Shown piece after piece: positions 47,044 to 60,484 of a DNA stretch of 64,000 bases. The DNA is from Phoebastria nigripes (taxonomy: Eukaryota; Chordata; Aves; Procellariiformes; Diomedeidae): NCBI GenBank assembly GCA_035582835.1, contig JAYKAV010003089.1, positions 1-64,000 of the forward strand, in the 5' to 3' direction. The notes under the pieces are model-generated. The model saw only the letters and a list, made by a program, of their open reading frames with translations. It had not been told where the DNA came from and did no database searches. The position numbers and the translations under genes are program-made. Positions within the stretch are counted from its first letter, which is position 1. Each line of letters begins with the position of its first letter.

Positions 47044-50000
47044 CTCTCCATCCATCCAGAGGTTAAATCACCTCTTTATGCAGGTGCTTAACAGCAAAGC
47101 ATGCGTGCAAATCTGTACTTAGAATATAATGCTCTCTTGTTATACAGAATACTAACACCTGTGGTTTCTTCCAGTATTCTTTTTCTTGCCATGTACCAGG
47201 TGATTCAGAAATCACATGTATCGAGAATGATGAAAGTGAATTCCAAGTTCTTCCTGTCTCAACAGTATTTCAGCAGCTACAGGGAGCTCCTACTTCCTTT
47301 GTGCATAAGGTTTAAAGGTTTTAGATTTTATATTTTTGAATAATAAAATAGCATTTCCAAAGTTGAAAGTGATATAGTAGCATTTTTCAAAAAATGAATG
47401 AATTATCAAAAGTTATGCATTACTGACACAAATCTTTCACTGTAATTTCTTTCACTAAGCAGTTACTTTCATCGAAATGCATTGGAATAACTCAGTGGCC
47501 TCTACCATTTACTGCATGGACTCCTGCCATGGTCTAAAGAGAACACTCTCACTCTAAAAAGGCTCCAGAATAATGGCAGCACATCCATAAGAGTCTCTCT
47601 TTCTCCAGACACTCATCCCTGGATGTTTCAAAATCTATGGACTGACATTGTATAATTCCTAATTAGCTCTGACAAGGGTAACTGTTCATATTTTTTTCAT
47701 ATCCTACAAAAAGATTGAGTTTTGACTAACATTAGACCTGTTGTAACATAGGAAAAACAACTNAACCACAATAGTGTTTTTATTAGACTGATACTTGGCT
47801 TGGGTATTTTTTTCACTTGCTATGAAATTGCTGTGCCCACTGAGTTGTTATGTACAGAGCTTTAGAAAAGAAGGGATGGGGAAGCTTTCAAAGTGTTCTT
47901 CTTCTGCTTTTATAGGCTCCTTGTTCATTTTTCCTTGTTTACTCTAAGCGAAGACAGTAATAAAATCTCAAAAAATTCTTTATTATACTTAAACAAAACA
48001 ATTTCTGGAATGTAAATTCATGGTATATTGGGGAGTTAGTTATTTAACCACAAATTTTATTAATTATTATGAGAGAGCTAACAAAGGGCAGAAAGCAGGA
48101 AATAGAACTTTCCAGGCTTCACTTATTTTGAAGATTTTTCTCCTAATATTGTACAAAACAAATTAGCTTCATTCTAACAGAAACAGAAATAGACTCTTGA
48201 CTATAGCAACCTCATTGTGCTGTGCTTTCAGGGAAGCTTGTCAGCAGCTGTCTGATCAACTCTGATCTTGCTTCCCACTGTAAACATCAAAGATGCTTTT
48301 TGTGGCTTACCATAAAAATAAGCTTCAGACTCCAGCATGGGTTCTTTTTGGTTGTTGTCTTCTGGGGACAACAAACTGCAGAAATGCTGTCTGCGGAAGT
48401 GCTAAAAAAGATCCAAACAGTTTCTGCAGTTTCTGTTCACCCTGTTCCAACAACTCTTCTTTGCCCCTCTTGTTTCTCTTACCAAAGTTGTACCATTTGT
48501 CTTTTACACAGGCAAATTTATCTCAAAACCTGTATAGTGGCTAGAGTGACAAACTTGAAAAGTTTAATATTAGACACATCAGCATCAGTCCACCTTTGTT
48601 TTCACATACGCTAGACCAGATCTTCAACAGAGCCCAACAATGCAATGGCTTTATGGATTTTGTGTCAAATTCTGTACTCAGTTACACTGGTAATGTTCAC
48701 GATGTTAATCCATCAAGATTATAGAGTAAGATTTGCGCTGATGAGAACAGAATACTTTCCACAACAAAACACCATTTTTAGAATTTCTGAAAGCCTCACA
48801 GCTTCCTTGAGTGTCTCTTTAGCAAGAATAATTTTACTCCTATGCTTGATTTAGGCAACAGTCCCAGTCCCTACTGTTGACATTCAATTCAGCCCTCAGA
48901 GAAGTCAATTAGAAACCTACTTTAGCAACAGTAGAATCATGTCTCTGTTGAAAGGTCTATCGCAAATAATTGTCTAGGATGTGACTTGCCGTCTCTCCAG
49001 GCACCATGAAGACATCAAGGCCCGTTACCTATGTGCAGAACCTTTAGAACAATACATAACTAAATATAATTAGGTTGTTCTCAAAGTAATAAGAAAGCTG
49101 TCAGCATCACAGAACATCAAAAGCTTTTTAAAAAGATTAACGGTATGTGTACTCTAAAGACCNGCTCCAAACATGTTAAAGGACAGTAAAAAGGAATTTA
49201 AGAAGGGATTATACTTTTTTTTTATGTGCATTTATGTGTAGTCAGTTTATTATTGTGATATAATTGTTACTTGGATTGAAGAATCACATTCTGTGTTAAA
49301 CAAATGAAATATTATATATTACATATTTTTGTACTAATTTGTTGAAAAAGTAGTGACTGGCACTTGTCTGGTATTTGGTGAGTTGTGACAGTGACATACA
49401 AATATGAATGCATTTTACACACACAGTGAGCTTGCCAAGTTTATCTGTATTCTTACAGAACATTTTAAAATTAAGATCCATAAATAAATGGCATAGATTT
49501 TAGGTACTAGTGAGCATAAAGATCTTTGAAATAGACAGAATTCACACATAAAGTGGACAGACTAGTCAGTGCTGGTTTCGGTGGATTAAAAGTACAGCGA
49601 CCACAAATAACATGACCCAGATACTCATGATATCCCAAAAATATAGATGCTCTGAGGGATCCTATGAATAAGTGTCTCCATGAAAAAGCTTGCATTAAGA
49701 CCAATCTTTCACTGCAGTGAAGGAGCAGTTTAAACATACTCCCGCTGTCCCAGAGAGGATGGCTGTGAGCCGGGCTCACTGCTAAACCCCAGAGTCACGG
49801 GGTGCTCTCCGGCATGCCTGCCAGAAACACCACTGGTGTAAACACCTAGCCCAGAAGGCTCCCCGCTCAGCATGCTGTCCTGAGCTGGAAACCTTGTGAT
49901 GACTTTCTGAGGTAGGCAGGAAACATGGGTGGCTAGCACAGGATTCTAGGTGTCACTGTTGGGCCAAGTCCCTCAGAGTCTGATACGGCAACGACTACTT

Positions 50001-52130
50001 TCCAGGCACCAATAATTATGCCTTGTATACACATACCATGCTTGTAGGGAAGTAAACAAAACAAAGCCTGTGCAGCCCATCATCAGGCAAAATAATAAAG
50101 CAAAATGCAAAGGGAAGAAAGGAATCTTCTTGTGTACCCTTCATGGTATTTTTTTCTATGTCTCTTAATAGTTTTTGATGTTTGGAGTTCCAAAGTACTG
50201 CTGAAACTAGTACAACTACATTGTATGAAGCTACTGCAGTTACATTCATTATTTCTGATTGTCAGAAAGAACAACTTTAATTTCAAAACATGTGCTGAGA
50301 GTTGAGGGAAAATCTAGGGCACAAGAATATTCAGAATAAGTTTAAGCTACGAGGCAATGACAGTTTCTTCTTCATTTATGAAAGAGGATTTCTTTTCATG
50401 TATCTAAGATGATACCATACTGTTCAGCTTTAAAATTCAACAGCTTTTTCTTCTCAAAAAAGAATAAAACTCTCAAGTCCTTCCCTAAAATATTAACTAG
50501 TAAGTGGACTGTCTTAAGATTCTCTGAATCATCTCTTGGAAGATGCCATGTCTTCCCAAGCCACGCTGCTTCCAAATGTATTTGCCAAGTGAAAGGGGAA
50601 CTGGTGCCCGCACTCAGTAGTGGCATCTCATCAAAATTTATCACAGCAGCGGTAAATGTTATCACTTTGGTCAAGCCAGTATATTGCAGTTTAAACATTT
50701 CAAACTTTTAAAATGTTAAAAATAGATAATTTTTGAAGATGTTGAATTTTTATTTATTTCCTTAAACTACTTAGAAATACATTCTATAAACTTTTCTTCT
50801 GCATCTCTCTCCTGTTTATGCCTCTTATATTAAAGCCATCACTATACCACCTCTCTACTAAACAAAATTATCTGCCACAGATTGTATGAACAAGGACCCC
50901 AATTCTGCTGTACTTACCTCGAATTATTTTTCTTCCTCTTCCAGCCACTGCCATCTTCCTTTCACGATACTTGCCTGTTAATGACACCAAAATGGTATGC
51001 AACACAGAGATAAATTGTCCTCAATGACTGTGATTACAGGTTTTATACTATTCAGAAGTCAAATCTGAACACTTCTTTTCAGTGTAAAAAAAATGATGCT
51101 CAAGGAATGCTGATTACAAATATGTTACTATTTTAAATTGGGCATGTGGAGAACTGTACCAATTTATCCTTCATCTCTCCTTATGCATGGAAATCACTGT
51201 TGATTTTAAACATGAAACCATTGGTATGGTTTGAGTTTAACTCAAAAGTAAAAAGATGCTATTCAGCTTGCCAAAATTCCTGTTATTTTTATATTAAGGG
51301 ATATGTTCTCTTTTTTTAATTCAGATAGTTTTTTGCTTTAATAGTGCTTAGACTTCGCCTTGCAAGTACTATCAAATTCTTTAAAAGACAGAATTAGCAC
51401 ACTTCAAGGATTAAGTTTGAATTTAAATATTTAGCACTTCTCATAAAAGTGACCCAGTTTCAAAAATATTATCAGTAAAATTCCACATATGGCCACAAAG
51501 CTGCAATCACTTTCTATGCATGATTACTTATATCATGAGCATTTTCAGATCTAATTCGAAAGAATCCATGAGGAAAACTAGAAACCTGTTTCTCCACATA
51601 CAGCTTTTAGGAACCAATTTAGGGAATTTCAGAAATGAGTAATCATGCAGGAAACCTGTCTTTAAAAAGCTTATGAATTCCAGTTGGGGACTGGGGACTA
51701 GACATCTCTATCTGACTGTAAACTCCATTTTGAATGTGGTTTGTGATCCTTTCAAAGACTTAAATTTCAGAGGATAGTGATACGTGGCTGATGTATCACT
51801 GTCATCACCATGTATCACTAACCTAGTTAGCGGTTAACCAGGAAGACTCCCATCCCAAAAAAGCATATTTGATGATGGCCTGGCTGAAGTTAATAAAAAC
51901 AATTTTCATTTTGAGTCGCTAGGTTTGAGATTGAGATTGAAAAATTCTCAAGTGACAGGAAATAGAAATCATTGCTCTGGTTTTTAAAAATAAAGATACT
52001 GAAGAACATTACAAAACTGGAGTTTTAGGAAAGTATGTATTACATTTACAATGGATTTTGACAAGCACTACTGCCAGGGTCTTCAAAGGGGCTTGTCTGG
52101 GCAATGGCTGGAACTGCATCACAGAAGACG
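47044..52130. other. 5 kb of unique AT-rich DNA, no gene seen
   Basis: The longest frame (130 codons, plus, 48,222-48,614) has no domain and no convincing splice context. Unresolved bases at 47763 and 49163. Nothing else supportable. Confidence 0.6.
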
Positions 52131-52883
52131 GGATGGGATGCCATCCAGAGGGACCTGGACAAGCTGGAGAAGCGGGCCCATGTGAACCTCAGGAGGTTCA
52201 ACAAGGCCAAGTGCAACGTCCTGCACCTGGGTCGGGGCAACCCCCGGTATCAATACAGGCTGGGGGATGAAGGGATTGAGAGCAGCCCTGCCGAGAAGGG
52301 CTTGGGGGTACTGGTGGATGAAAAGCTGGACATGAGCCAACAATGTGCACTCGCAGCCCAGAACGCCAACCGTATCCTGGGCTGCACCAAAAGAAGCATG
52401 GCCAGCAGGTCGAGGGAGGTGATTCTGCCCCTCTACTCTGCCCTGGTGAGACCCCACCTGGAGTATTGCGTCCAGCTCTGGAGTCCTCAACGTAAGAAAG
52501 ACATGGACCTGTTGGAGCGGGTCCAGAGAAGGGCCACGAAGATGATCAGAGGGATGGAACACCTCTCCTGTGAGGAAAGGCTGAGAGAGTTGGGGTTATT
52601 CAGCCTGGAGAAGAGAAGGCTCCAGGGAGACCTTATTGCAGCCTTTCAGTACTTAAAGGGGGCTTCTAAGAAAGATGGGGACAGACTTTTTAGCAGGGCC
52701 TGTTGCAACAGGACAAGGGGTAATGGTTTTAAACTAAAAGAGGGTAGATTCAGACTAGATAGAAGGAAGAAATTTTTTACACTGAGGGTGGTGAAACACT
52801 GGCACAGGTTTCCCAGAGAGGCAGTAGATGCCCCATGCCTGGAAACATTCAAGGTCAGGTTGGATGGGGCTCTGAGCAACTGA
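52131..52883 (+). pseudogene. CR1 ORF2 C-terminal remnant (copy B)
   Basis: One uninterrupted frame, entered from flanking DNA at 52,104, carries [63 protein letters not shown] and [11 protein letters not shown]. It stops at TGA 52,881-52,883. Compared with copy A, a C is missing in the AGCAACCTGATC segment, so the frame ends about fifteen residues early. The catalytic FADD and everything upstream are absent. By eye the protein is roughly nine-tenths identical to copy A. Confidence 0.9.
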
Positions 52884-52981
52884 TCTAGTTGAAGATGTCC
52901 CTGCTCATGGCAGGGGATTGGACTACATGACCTTTAAAGGTCCCTTCCAACCTAAACCATCTGTGATTCTATGATTCTATG
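52131..52981 (+). mobile_element. CR1 LINE copy B, 5'-truncated
   Basis: Plus-strand CR1 copy of the same subfamily as A and C. It begins at GGGATGGGATGCC, within ORF2 just downstream of the FADD box. It ends with TTTAAAGGTCCCTTCCAACC and two exact tail units (GATTCTAT twice) at 52,965-52,980. Flanking GAAGACGGG (52,124-52,132) and GAAGACAGG (52,981-52,989) could be an imperfect target-site duplication. Length about 0.85 kb. Low decay marks it as young. Confidence 0.93.
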
Positions 52982-52989
52982 AAGACAGG

Positions 52990-53725
52990 GGAACAGACAG
53001 TTCTACTTCCCCCCCCAGAGCAAGCTTCGTTGTGTGCAGGTCCAGCAAACGGGGACCCAAAGCCACCAGTCTGGTAAGTGCTGGAAAGAGGAGCTCAGCC
53101 GCTGTGGTGGAAAACTCTCAGCTGGCCTACAACCAGTATGCACAGTAAACACACTAGTCACCCCAGTGGGGTTCCTGGAAAAAGCATGTTTGAGGATTTA
53201 GCAAATCACTGTGTTTCCTTAATTAATGCTGAATTGCCTGGAGAGGACAATAATAAGGTGATATGGTATGTTATTGAAAGGACAGGTTGCCAGATCTCAG
53301 TCATACCTTTTCAGGGAGGGAGAAGGCTCTAAGTGCACATGAAATAATGCCAGACTGTAAGGAGGGTTGCTCCTGGAGGGTGTCACAGAAAAGGATTGGG
53401 GTGACTTCTCAAGGACACTTGAGGATGAGGGTGAGCCTGCCACACTTCACACAGCAGAGGGGCTTGTAAGCTGAAAGAAGTGGAGCTAAGAGCCGAGGAG
53501 TCATATGTACTGAATCTCTCTGATCATTTACCTTCATCTGTTAGGAGCATATCATTAATCTATATATTTTCCAGTTTTATTACTGGTATTCCATAGATCA
53601 TTTGTTCTCCTATCCAATACCAGTGGCTTTGTAAGGGTTGATAAATGTTTGTACTGTACTTTGGATACTTATGATCCTATAAAAATACTAAATACAAGTA
53701 CAAATATAAAAGCAGGGGAGCAACA
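52990..53725. other. Unique DNA, no gene seen
   Basis: Starts with a C run (about 53,010-53,018). No domain-bearing frame was recognised. Confidence 0.55.
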
Positions 53726-53763
53726 TATGTTATTTTAAATTTTTTTTTGCTTTAAATAACATA
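53726..53763. repeat. Inverted repeat with T-rich loop
   Basis: TATGTTATTTTAAA (53,726-53,739) pairs with TTTAAATAACATA (53,751-53,763), a 13-bp stem with one bulged T and an 11-nt T-rich loop. It is AT-only apart from one G-C pair, so it would be a weak RNA hairpin but a plausible cruciform. Confidence 0.75.
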
Positions 53764-55526
53764 CGTCCAGGAAATGAGTTTATAAGGAAAATCCTATATA
53801 CGATAGCAGTCACAATTAAAAGAAAATCAAAAAGTTGACAGCCCTGAAGTTATTAATTTACTTTTGAGACTGTTTCAACAGAAAACATAAAGAAGGATGT
53901 GAGAAGAAAGATAGAGTTTCTTTAAGACCGTTTTAGAACATTTCCTAGAAAAGGATACACTCCATTTCAGGAGTAAACCAGGTACATATGAAGACAGAGT
54001 AGTGGCAAAGATAATACCATTCTGATAAGTCCCTTCTTTTTCCTTGTGAAAAAAAAATCAAGCTTGTAATTCTTTATTCTTCAGATTACAATAGCTCCTT
54101 CTGTTATCTTACCTGCAGTGCTCTTATGTACTTCTGTGCAATTTCCTCAGTGATTTTTACAAATCTGTTCCTGAGGCAGTTGTGCAGCTAAGGTCCTGTC
54201 CTCTTCATGCCTCCTGTTGTGTTAGTAATTGAGTTATGGGGTAAAGGAGAGGCTTGTAGAGCGAGACCAGAGAGTTTCTTTCAAGGGAGGAGTCACGGTT
54301 TTTTTTCTATCATCTGGTTGAAATCTACATTTTCTACAGAAAAGTGCCATCATTTGGAAATGCATTCCTGCTGATGCACTCTAGTAGCAGTTAGAGAAAT
54401 GAAAGCCACAAAGAAAAAGTTCAAATGAGTACCAAGCTGAAGGTTTATATCCACAAAAAGACTGAGAAAGAATGTCAGAAAATGCAATTTGTCTGACAGA
54501 AATACATTTTTCAGAGAAATCTTTGAAATGTTGACCAAATTTCAATTAAAAGGAAGGATCCTATCTTACTTAAATGATACAATATGGCAACACTCAGTAC
54601 AAACTGCTGAGCTTTGAAAGTGGCAGCTCTTGATAAGGAAGAGAGAGAAAATGTAAAAAAGCTCTCAGGTAATAAATCACAGCCTTGAACCAACAGAGTT
54701 ACTATGTTCGTCAGTTGGTACTAGTGAGATTCCTCAGGAAAACACAAGACTATGATATGTGAGTATTTATCTCAGCAAACAGTGCTGCACTGTACTATTT
54801 CTATTACTGACTGTGCAACAATAGTAGGTTATATCGTCACTAGGACAATCACAGTCTTTAACATACAACTTTGTATGTTCAACAATTCCACATTGAAGGA
54901 CATATCAACCGGAAGATGAAATTCTATGGTTGCTCAATCCTAGGGACAAGCCCACATAGCATAAGGAATATGTGAAATGCTGGCCTTCTGCACATACTCA
55001 TATTTGCTTCTTATTTGGTGTATTTAGATTGGAGGACTCCTCATGCCTCAGGTTTCCTGGGATACAAGAAACAAATTTGGACCACAGAGACAAATTTAAT
55101 AATTAGCTTCATTTTTCCAAATGCCAGTTTAGATTAGAAAGGCAAGTTTCTTCTAGCAGAAATATGACAGTAAAGATAACACTAGCGTTAATGGTCTTGT
55201 GTTGTCTAGCTCCATGGAGGTCTTGTTGAATGCTGATGTTCTAGTTGGGGGGCATAACTCTGCACAGTCCTGATGTCCTAACACCAGTTAGCATCACTAG
55301 TCTAAGTGTCATTGGCCTAAGTAAAAATCAACTTGTAGAGGATATCTTAATTTCGTGTTTTATCCAGGCCTGGTGAGCACTCTTTTTCCACACAGCAACA
55401 ATATTCAACTAGGCTTATCTACCAGACAGCTTCCTGGATCTGGTGGTGCTGAGCCATACCCTTGGTACAACTTGCTTCAAGCTGCCATTTTGTCGCTTAT
55501 TCAAAATAAGCTTTTCCCGTAGTCCT
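53764..55526. other. Unique AT-rich DNA, no gene seen
   Basis: Only chance frames of 60-62 codons. Nothing recognisable. Confidence 0.6.
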
Positions 55527-55554
55527 ACACTCTTATTATCACACTCTTATTATC
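55527..55554. repeat. Exact 14-bp tandem duplication
   Basis: ACACTCTTATTATC is repeated head to tail without mismatch and followed by ACAG, the start of a broken third copy. Confidence 0.9.
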
Positions 55555-56877
55555 ACAGTCCTTCAGTGTGGCAGGTACTTTGCAGTGACACAAGTTTTCT
55601 TTACAAATTATTCCGATGCCAGTGCTTTAAATGTTTGTGTGTGCAGTGACAGGTCATTATAAAGGATTATTACAAATAAAATATATTAATGTGAACACAC
55701 TGAAACTTCACGCAGAAAAGCTATATGTTGTTGACCATGGGTGTGCTAACTGCTGTCATCATCCAGAGTCATTCTGTTTGCCTCTTGTTTGGTGAACACT
55801 GGGACATTGCGGAAAGATGGCTTAATAAAGATGTGACAAGCTATAAGATAGTAACACAATGAAGTTATGAGATGATTTTTTAACTCTGGGACACATAAAA
55901 TTAACTATCTAACTACAACCCCTCATTCTCAGAGTGTTTAGTGCCCACAGTTGCCTTCCTTAGACCTATAAGAATTAAATACTTCAAAGACATTTTTTCT
56001 TTTTTTTTTTTAAAGCAGGATTTCTTTAATAAGTAATCACAGCTGAGAATAAAAAGTTACAGTTCCTGTAAGCTAACACCTGGAAATTAAACATCATTCT
56101 CTAAAATGCGTGGCAACTTCATGGGTTGTAACCTGCACAGTGGAAGCCTGTATGTCCTCCATTTCATTGTTTCTCAGTAAGTTGGGTTTTTTCACTAATT
56201 CTTTCTTCTCTGAGGATGAACAATTTGCGAAAAACTTCACCTCTTTGTGTAAGCCTCTTTTAGAAGGAAGTTAATATAAAGAATTTGTAAGTTATGAAGG
56301 GAGGAAAGTTACAGGATAGGGATTTTATTCTCGTCATAACTGGGTCCTGCTGTTTCCTATTCGCTTTGTATTGATGGCTGTTGTCCCATGAGCAACAGAA
56401 AACAACTTGTCAGAAAAGTTTCTGATATAGGTGATATATGTACTGCATATCCTGGAATTGCCTGGGTTTGCCTGGTTTTGTCTCCTGTTTCTCATTTCTT
56501 TAGTTGAGGTTACAACCTCAGAATTAGAAATGAAAAATGATAGTAACTGTAACAACCTCAGTAATTACTAAGTAACTTCATTTTAATGCCCCTGAAGGGC
56601 ATTTCAGCGGTTTTGTATGTAATTGTACAGAAAAAAAGCCTCCACCTCTTCTGCCAACATATTGAAAGGCAGGGATTCTTTCTTCAGATGCCTTAGTACA
56701 GACACACCCAAGTTATCAGGTAAATCGTATGGGTGGTGGTTGAACACAGAGTATTAAACTCATCGCTAAAATTAGAATAGCCATGAAGTTCAAATGAAAT
56801 CTGTTAATCCAGGTGGGGGAGAGGGTTTAGGCAGGAGGAAAAGGATTTGTCATAAATACAATAGAAATGTAAGGCTG
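55555..56877. other. Unique AT-rich DNA, no gene seen
   Basis: A T-rich patch lies at about 55,996-56,011. No gene or element recognised. Confidence 0.6.
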
Positions 56878-57073
56878 CGAGGATCTGAAAGAGGTCATCT
56901 ACCCCAGCCACCTGCTCAGAGACAGGGTATATACCATCTCTAAGAGATACTTAACCTCTTCTTGAATCACCCTCACCGGAGAATTATGATAAACGCTCTG
57001 TATAATCTGATCCAGTGCTTAACTACACTTAAACTATGCTTAAACAGAAAGTTTTTTTCCTGTAATGTACCCC
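56878..57073 (-). mobile_element. Ancient CR1-like LINE 3'-end fragment
   Basis: The plus strand reads AGAGGTCATCTACCCCAGCC, ACCTGCTCAGAGACAGG, then TCCAGTGCTTAAC and AGAAAGTTTTTTTCCTG. This is the order seen at the reversed 3' end of old CR1-clade LINEs (a GGTCATCTAGTCCAGCC start, TTCCAGTGCTT, then AAAGTTTTTCCT). Roughly 195 bp, strongly diverged, with no frame left. Its age looks comparable to the 29.2-30.0 kb remnant. Confidence 0.7.
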
Positions 57074-60000
57074 ACAGTACTCTTCATGAACACATGGAGC
57101 CTGCACTGGCTGCTGCTTCTGCAAGAGCATGACACTGGGTTGTACTCAGAGTGGTTACCGTATAAACCAGGAGAATTTTTAAAGCACTGTTATCGCATCC
57201 TAGAGTAGTACATTTGAATATTTGACTTCTCATTTGTGAGTCTAACGTTCTCATTATCACATTTAATCTTGTTGATGTATTAATTTTTGGGCATTGTAAC
57301 TTACTTCCACATGCCCAGGATATCAACAGGCTGCTTGTGCTAGACCAGCCTGCCTGCCAGGCCAGCCGACACTGCCCAGGTACCCTCTTTTCAGCTCCTG
57401 TAAGAAGCAGTATAGGACAAAGTTCCTCAAGTTTGGACAAAGCTTCTCTTCGAGGTTACATTTTTGAGGTAATCACAATATTATCTACACTTGTGTGTCT
57501 CTTTGAACCACTCCCTCTTTTCTGACAGCATGTTAAGAAGAAGAAAGAATGTAACTTTTAAAACAAAACTTGGAAAAAAAATACATCTTGTGGATGGGCT
57601 CTTCAAGGGACTCTACAGAGTATGATTATGAGCAAGTCCAAAGGGGATAAAATGAAACTTGCTTATCTTTCACAAGCCTTTCTACTATTTGCCTGAATTT
57701 TCATCAATGCTGCACTAAAAAAGAGAAAATTAGTTATACCTTTGCCAGAGGAAATAAGAAAAGTAAGAAATTATCTTCCTTAGGGAAGGCTCTGGGACTC
57801 AGATGACACTCTACAGCACTCCACAAGTATAGATCCAGAAGTTTAGTAACCAGAAATTAATATGAATACATTTCTTTAAGCTGAAAGAAGAGAACAACCT
57901 CAAAACATTGCCTACCCACTTTCAGAGCTAAACATAAAAAGCAGTTTTCTCCCCAATATACTTTCACAACATGTGTACTACTTAGTACAAGTGTAAAAAC
58001 TTTAAATGTATTTAAATATATTCCAGTAGTTGGATCCAAAATATTCTAGTCTCATTTCTTCCTTCATGCATTTGATCCAGTGAGCTTGGAAACATTTGAA
58101 TTCAATTATGAACATTCCAGTGAAAGAACTGTACACTAGATTCACAGTGTGTCGAGGCATGCTGGTATTTCCAAATAATTCCTCTCCTTTGACACCAGGA
58201 GCTGTCTCTGACCATAGCCACGCCATGCCTTTCAGCCAGGCACCATGACTTCTTTGAAGGCGCCTCTGTCCACAACTCAATGTGACAGCTTTTGTGCCTC
58301 CAGCTTCAGAGAGACCCAGAGCTCCAGCCACCTCCTCTGAGCAGAAAAGAACTTGCCCAAGCACTGATGCCTGCTGGAGCCCTTCCACACCAAAGTGCAA
58401 TCTCACCCCATTTGTGTTTTGACCCTGATGGATGTCTGTGCCATGGAATCCATTCCAATGCCACTTATTTCTTAGAAATAGGTAGGATTTCAGTGTTTAT
58501 CCATGTCACCTGCCATAAAGAGCCTGGGTTCTTTCAGTGAGTTGCCCTCCTACTCCTCAAATGTAAAGGACTCCTTGATTTCAAATAAACCTAAAGAGCA
58601 GTTCAGCTGTAACTGTACTGAGGTTATCATCTACTTTGACAGGGAANTTACTGCAGTAATTTCTTCCAATCATAATATTTCTTTCTCATTGCTTTGGCAA
58701 CATAAGAAGTGGTAAGACATTTGCCTAGGGACTGGAAGACAGTGGGGTTATTCAATTTTACAAACTTCATCATTTCTGAAATCCAGGAAAAAGGAACACA
58801 GTTTGACTATACCCCCTAATTTATTATATAGAAAAATAACATATGGGCTGGCTTACAATAGAAGACAGGGCATTAATAACTTCTAGCTTTTCTGGTTATT
58901 ACAATAAGTAATTACAATGTCTGGGATTTTTTTTTTTTTTTTTAACTTTAAGGACAAAACATTATGTTTGCTGTGCTCATAACTCATAAGAGCTCCCTCA
59001 ACATAAATAGCCTTTGTTATCATATTTTTAAAAATCTTTAGTATCATAAATGCAAGCAACTTAATTTGTCAAATGCACAACTGATCAGAATAGTCTGTCT
59101 AGTTTCCAAGGCGAATGGATAAGAAATGCAGTCAGATTTGCAAGGGTATAAAAACTGATAAATCTTTTCAACTTTTTTTTTTTGTTCTCTGACATTAATG
59201 AAGATAAAAACATGCATGAATCCATTTGCCAGCAAATTCCTTAATTTTTCCAAGGAATCTGTCAAGCAAGAGTAAACATTTACTTTAATCAAATTACTAG
59301 ACAACAATTGCTTTTTAAGAAAATAATTCTATTTAGTAGTGATTTTTTTTATAAAACAACTCTTACCATCTCTTTTAGAAGATTTGATGCAAGTTTGTTA
59401 TATGGAAAAACACAGGAAACAAAAAGGCACCTGATTGCAGCAAATTCTCTCTTGTAGGACGGTAGGGACGAACAGTACAGTTTTAATGACTTTGATTAAA
59501 AAAAAGTTGCCTCGCTATTTTTACTTCATAAAAGTATGCATCATTATAGTTAGAAATGTGATCCAGTTGCAGAGTCAGGGTACTAGCAGAAGGATGTCTA
59601 CTGTCAGAGGTCTGTGCTAGTGCTTACAAGGAAGCTTGGGATTGCTGTATCATCATACTTATTTCAAATGCTTTCTATGTTGAGGATATGTGGAATCAAA
59701 TCCACTGACTGTCTTCTTTTAGAATACCCTTTTAGCTTGAATTTAGGTCCTGACTGTCTCATGACTGAGAAACTGCAAATAGCTCTTTTTGTATTTTTTT
59801 CACGTCTCTCTTGTATGTTGAGGAACAGGCATATTCAGGACTGAGTTCCATGTCCTCTGGGTGCACTACCAAGCCCAGTGCCTGTTTGGGTGTTGCCATA
59901 GTATTATGCAATGTAGTTCTAGCTAATTACACAGAGGTTACACCAGATTTTCGAAAGGGCGTTAAAAAGGAGTAAAATCATAAGCAAGCACATTGACAAT

Positions 60001-60433
60001 CTATATGAATTCAAATTTCAACANAAAAATGTGCTAAAACATTGTGTGTTAAGACAAAAATACCTCAGGTATGACATCTGGTTTTGCTAATACTATGCGC
60101 TAACGAAGCAGAAATACATAGAAAGCTACAGGATAACTTCTAAGAACAAGTAAAGAAACCAATTTTTACAAGACAGATTAGGTCTACATGACTTGCTGCA
60201 GAAGCCTTACTGGTGGGGCACAGGCAGGATGTAATTATTAGATTAAGCCACAAGGCAGATGTGTTCATGCTAAAGTTATTTTCACAGGTAATATGATACA
60301 GGATATTTCCTTCTGACAGAAAAGTTACATTGGATAGCAGAAGGATGCAGGAAATGTGTATTTATCACTCAGCTGAATAGCCTGACTAGAACACTGTTTT
60401 ACCACAAACCCTCTGAGATTTCTCTTGAAGATT
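57074..60433. other. Unique AT-rich DNA, no gene seen
   Basis: Chance frames of up to 134 codons (minus, 58,002-58,406) with no domain. A run of 17 T lies at 58,927-58,943 and a shorter one near 59,172-59,182. Unresolved bases at 58647 and 60024. Confidence 0.6.
58927..58943. repeat. Poly-T tract (17 T)
   Basis: Seventeen consecutive T with no adjacent recognisable retroelement. Confidence 0.9.
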
Positions 60434-60484
60434 TGGAGAGGGGAGAGAAGGGAGAAAAGACAGAAGGAAGAGGAGGATGAAGAC
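60434..60484. repeat. Purine-rich tract on the plus strand
   Basis: About 50 bp almost wholly A and G (GGAGAGGGGAGAGAAGGGAG, GAAGGAAGAGGAGGATGAAG). Simple low-complexity DNA with triplex potential by composition. Confidence 0.8.

Noticed and set aside
48222..48614. 130-codon plus-strand frame with hydrophobic stretches
   Set aside because: No signal-peptide logic, domain or splice context; a second overlapping frame at 48,293-48,544 is also open, as expected by chance.
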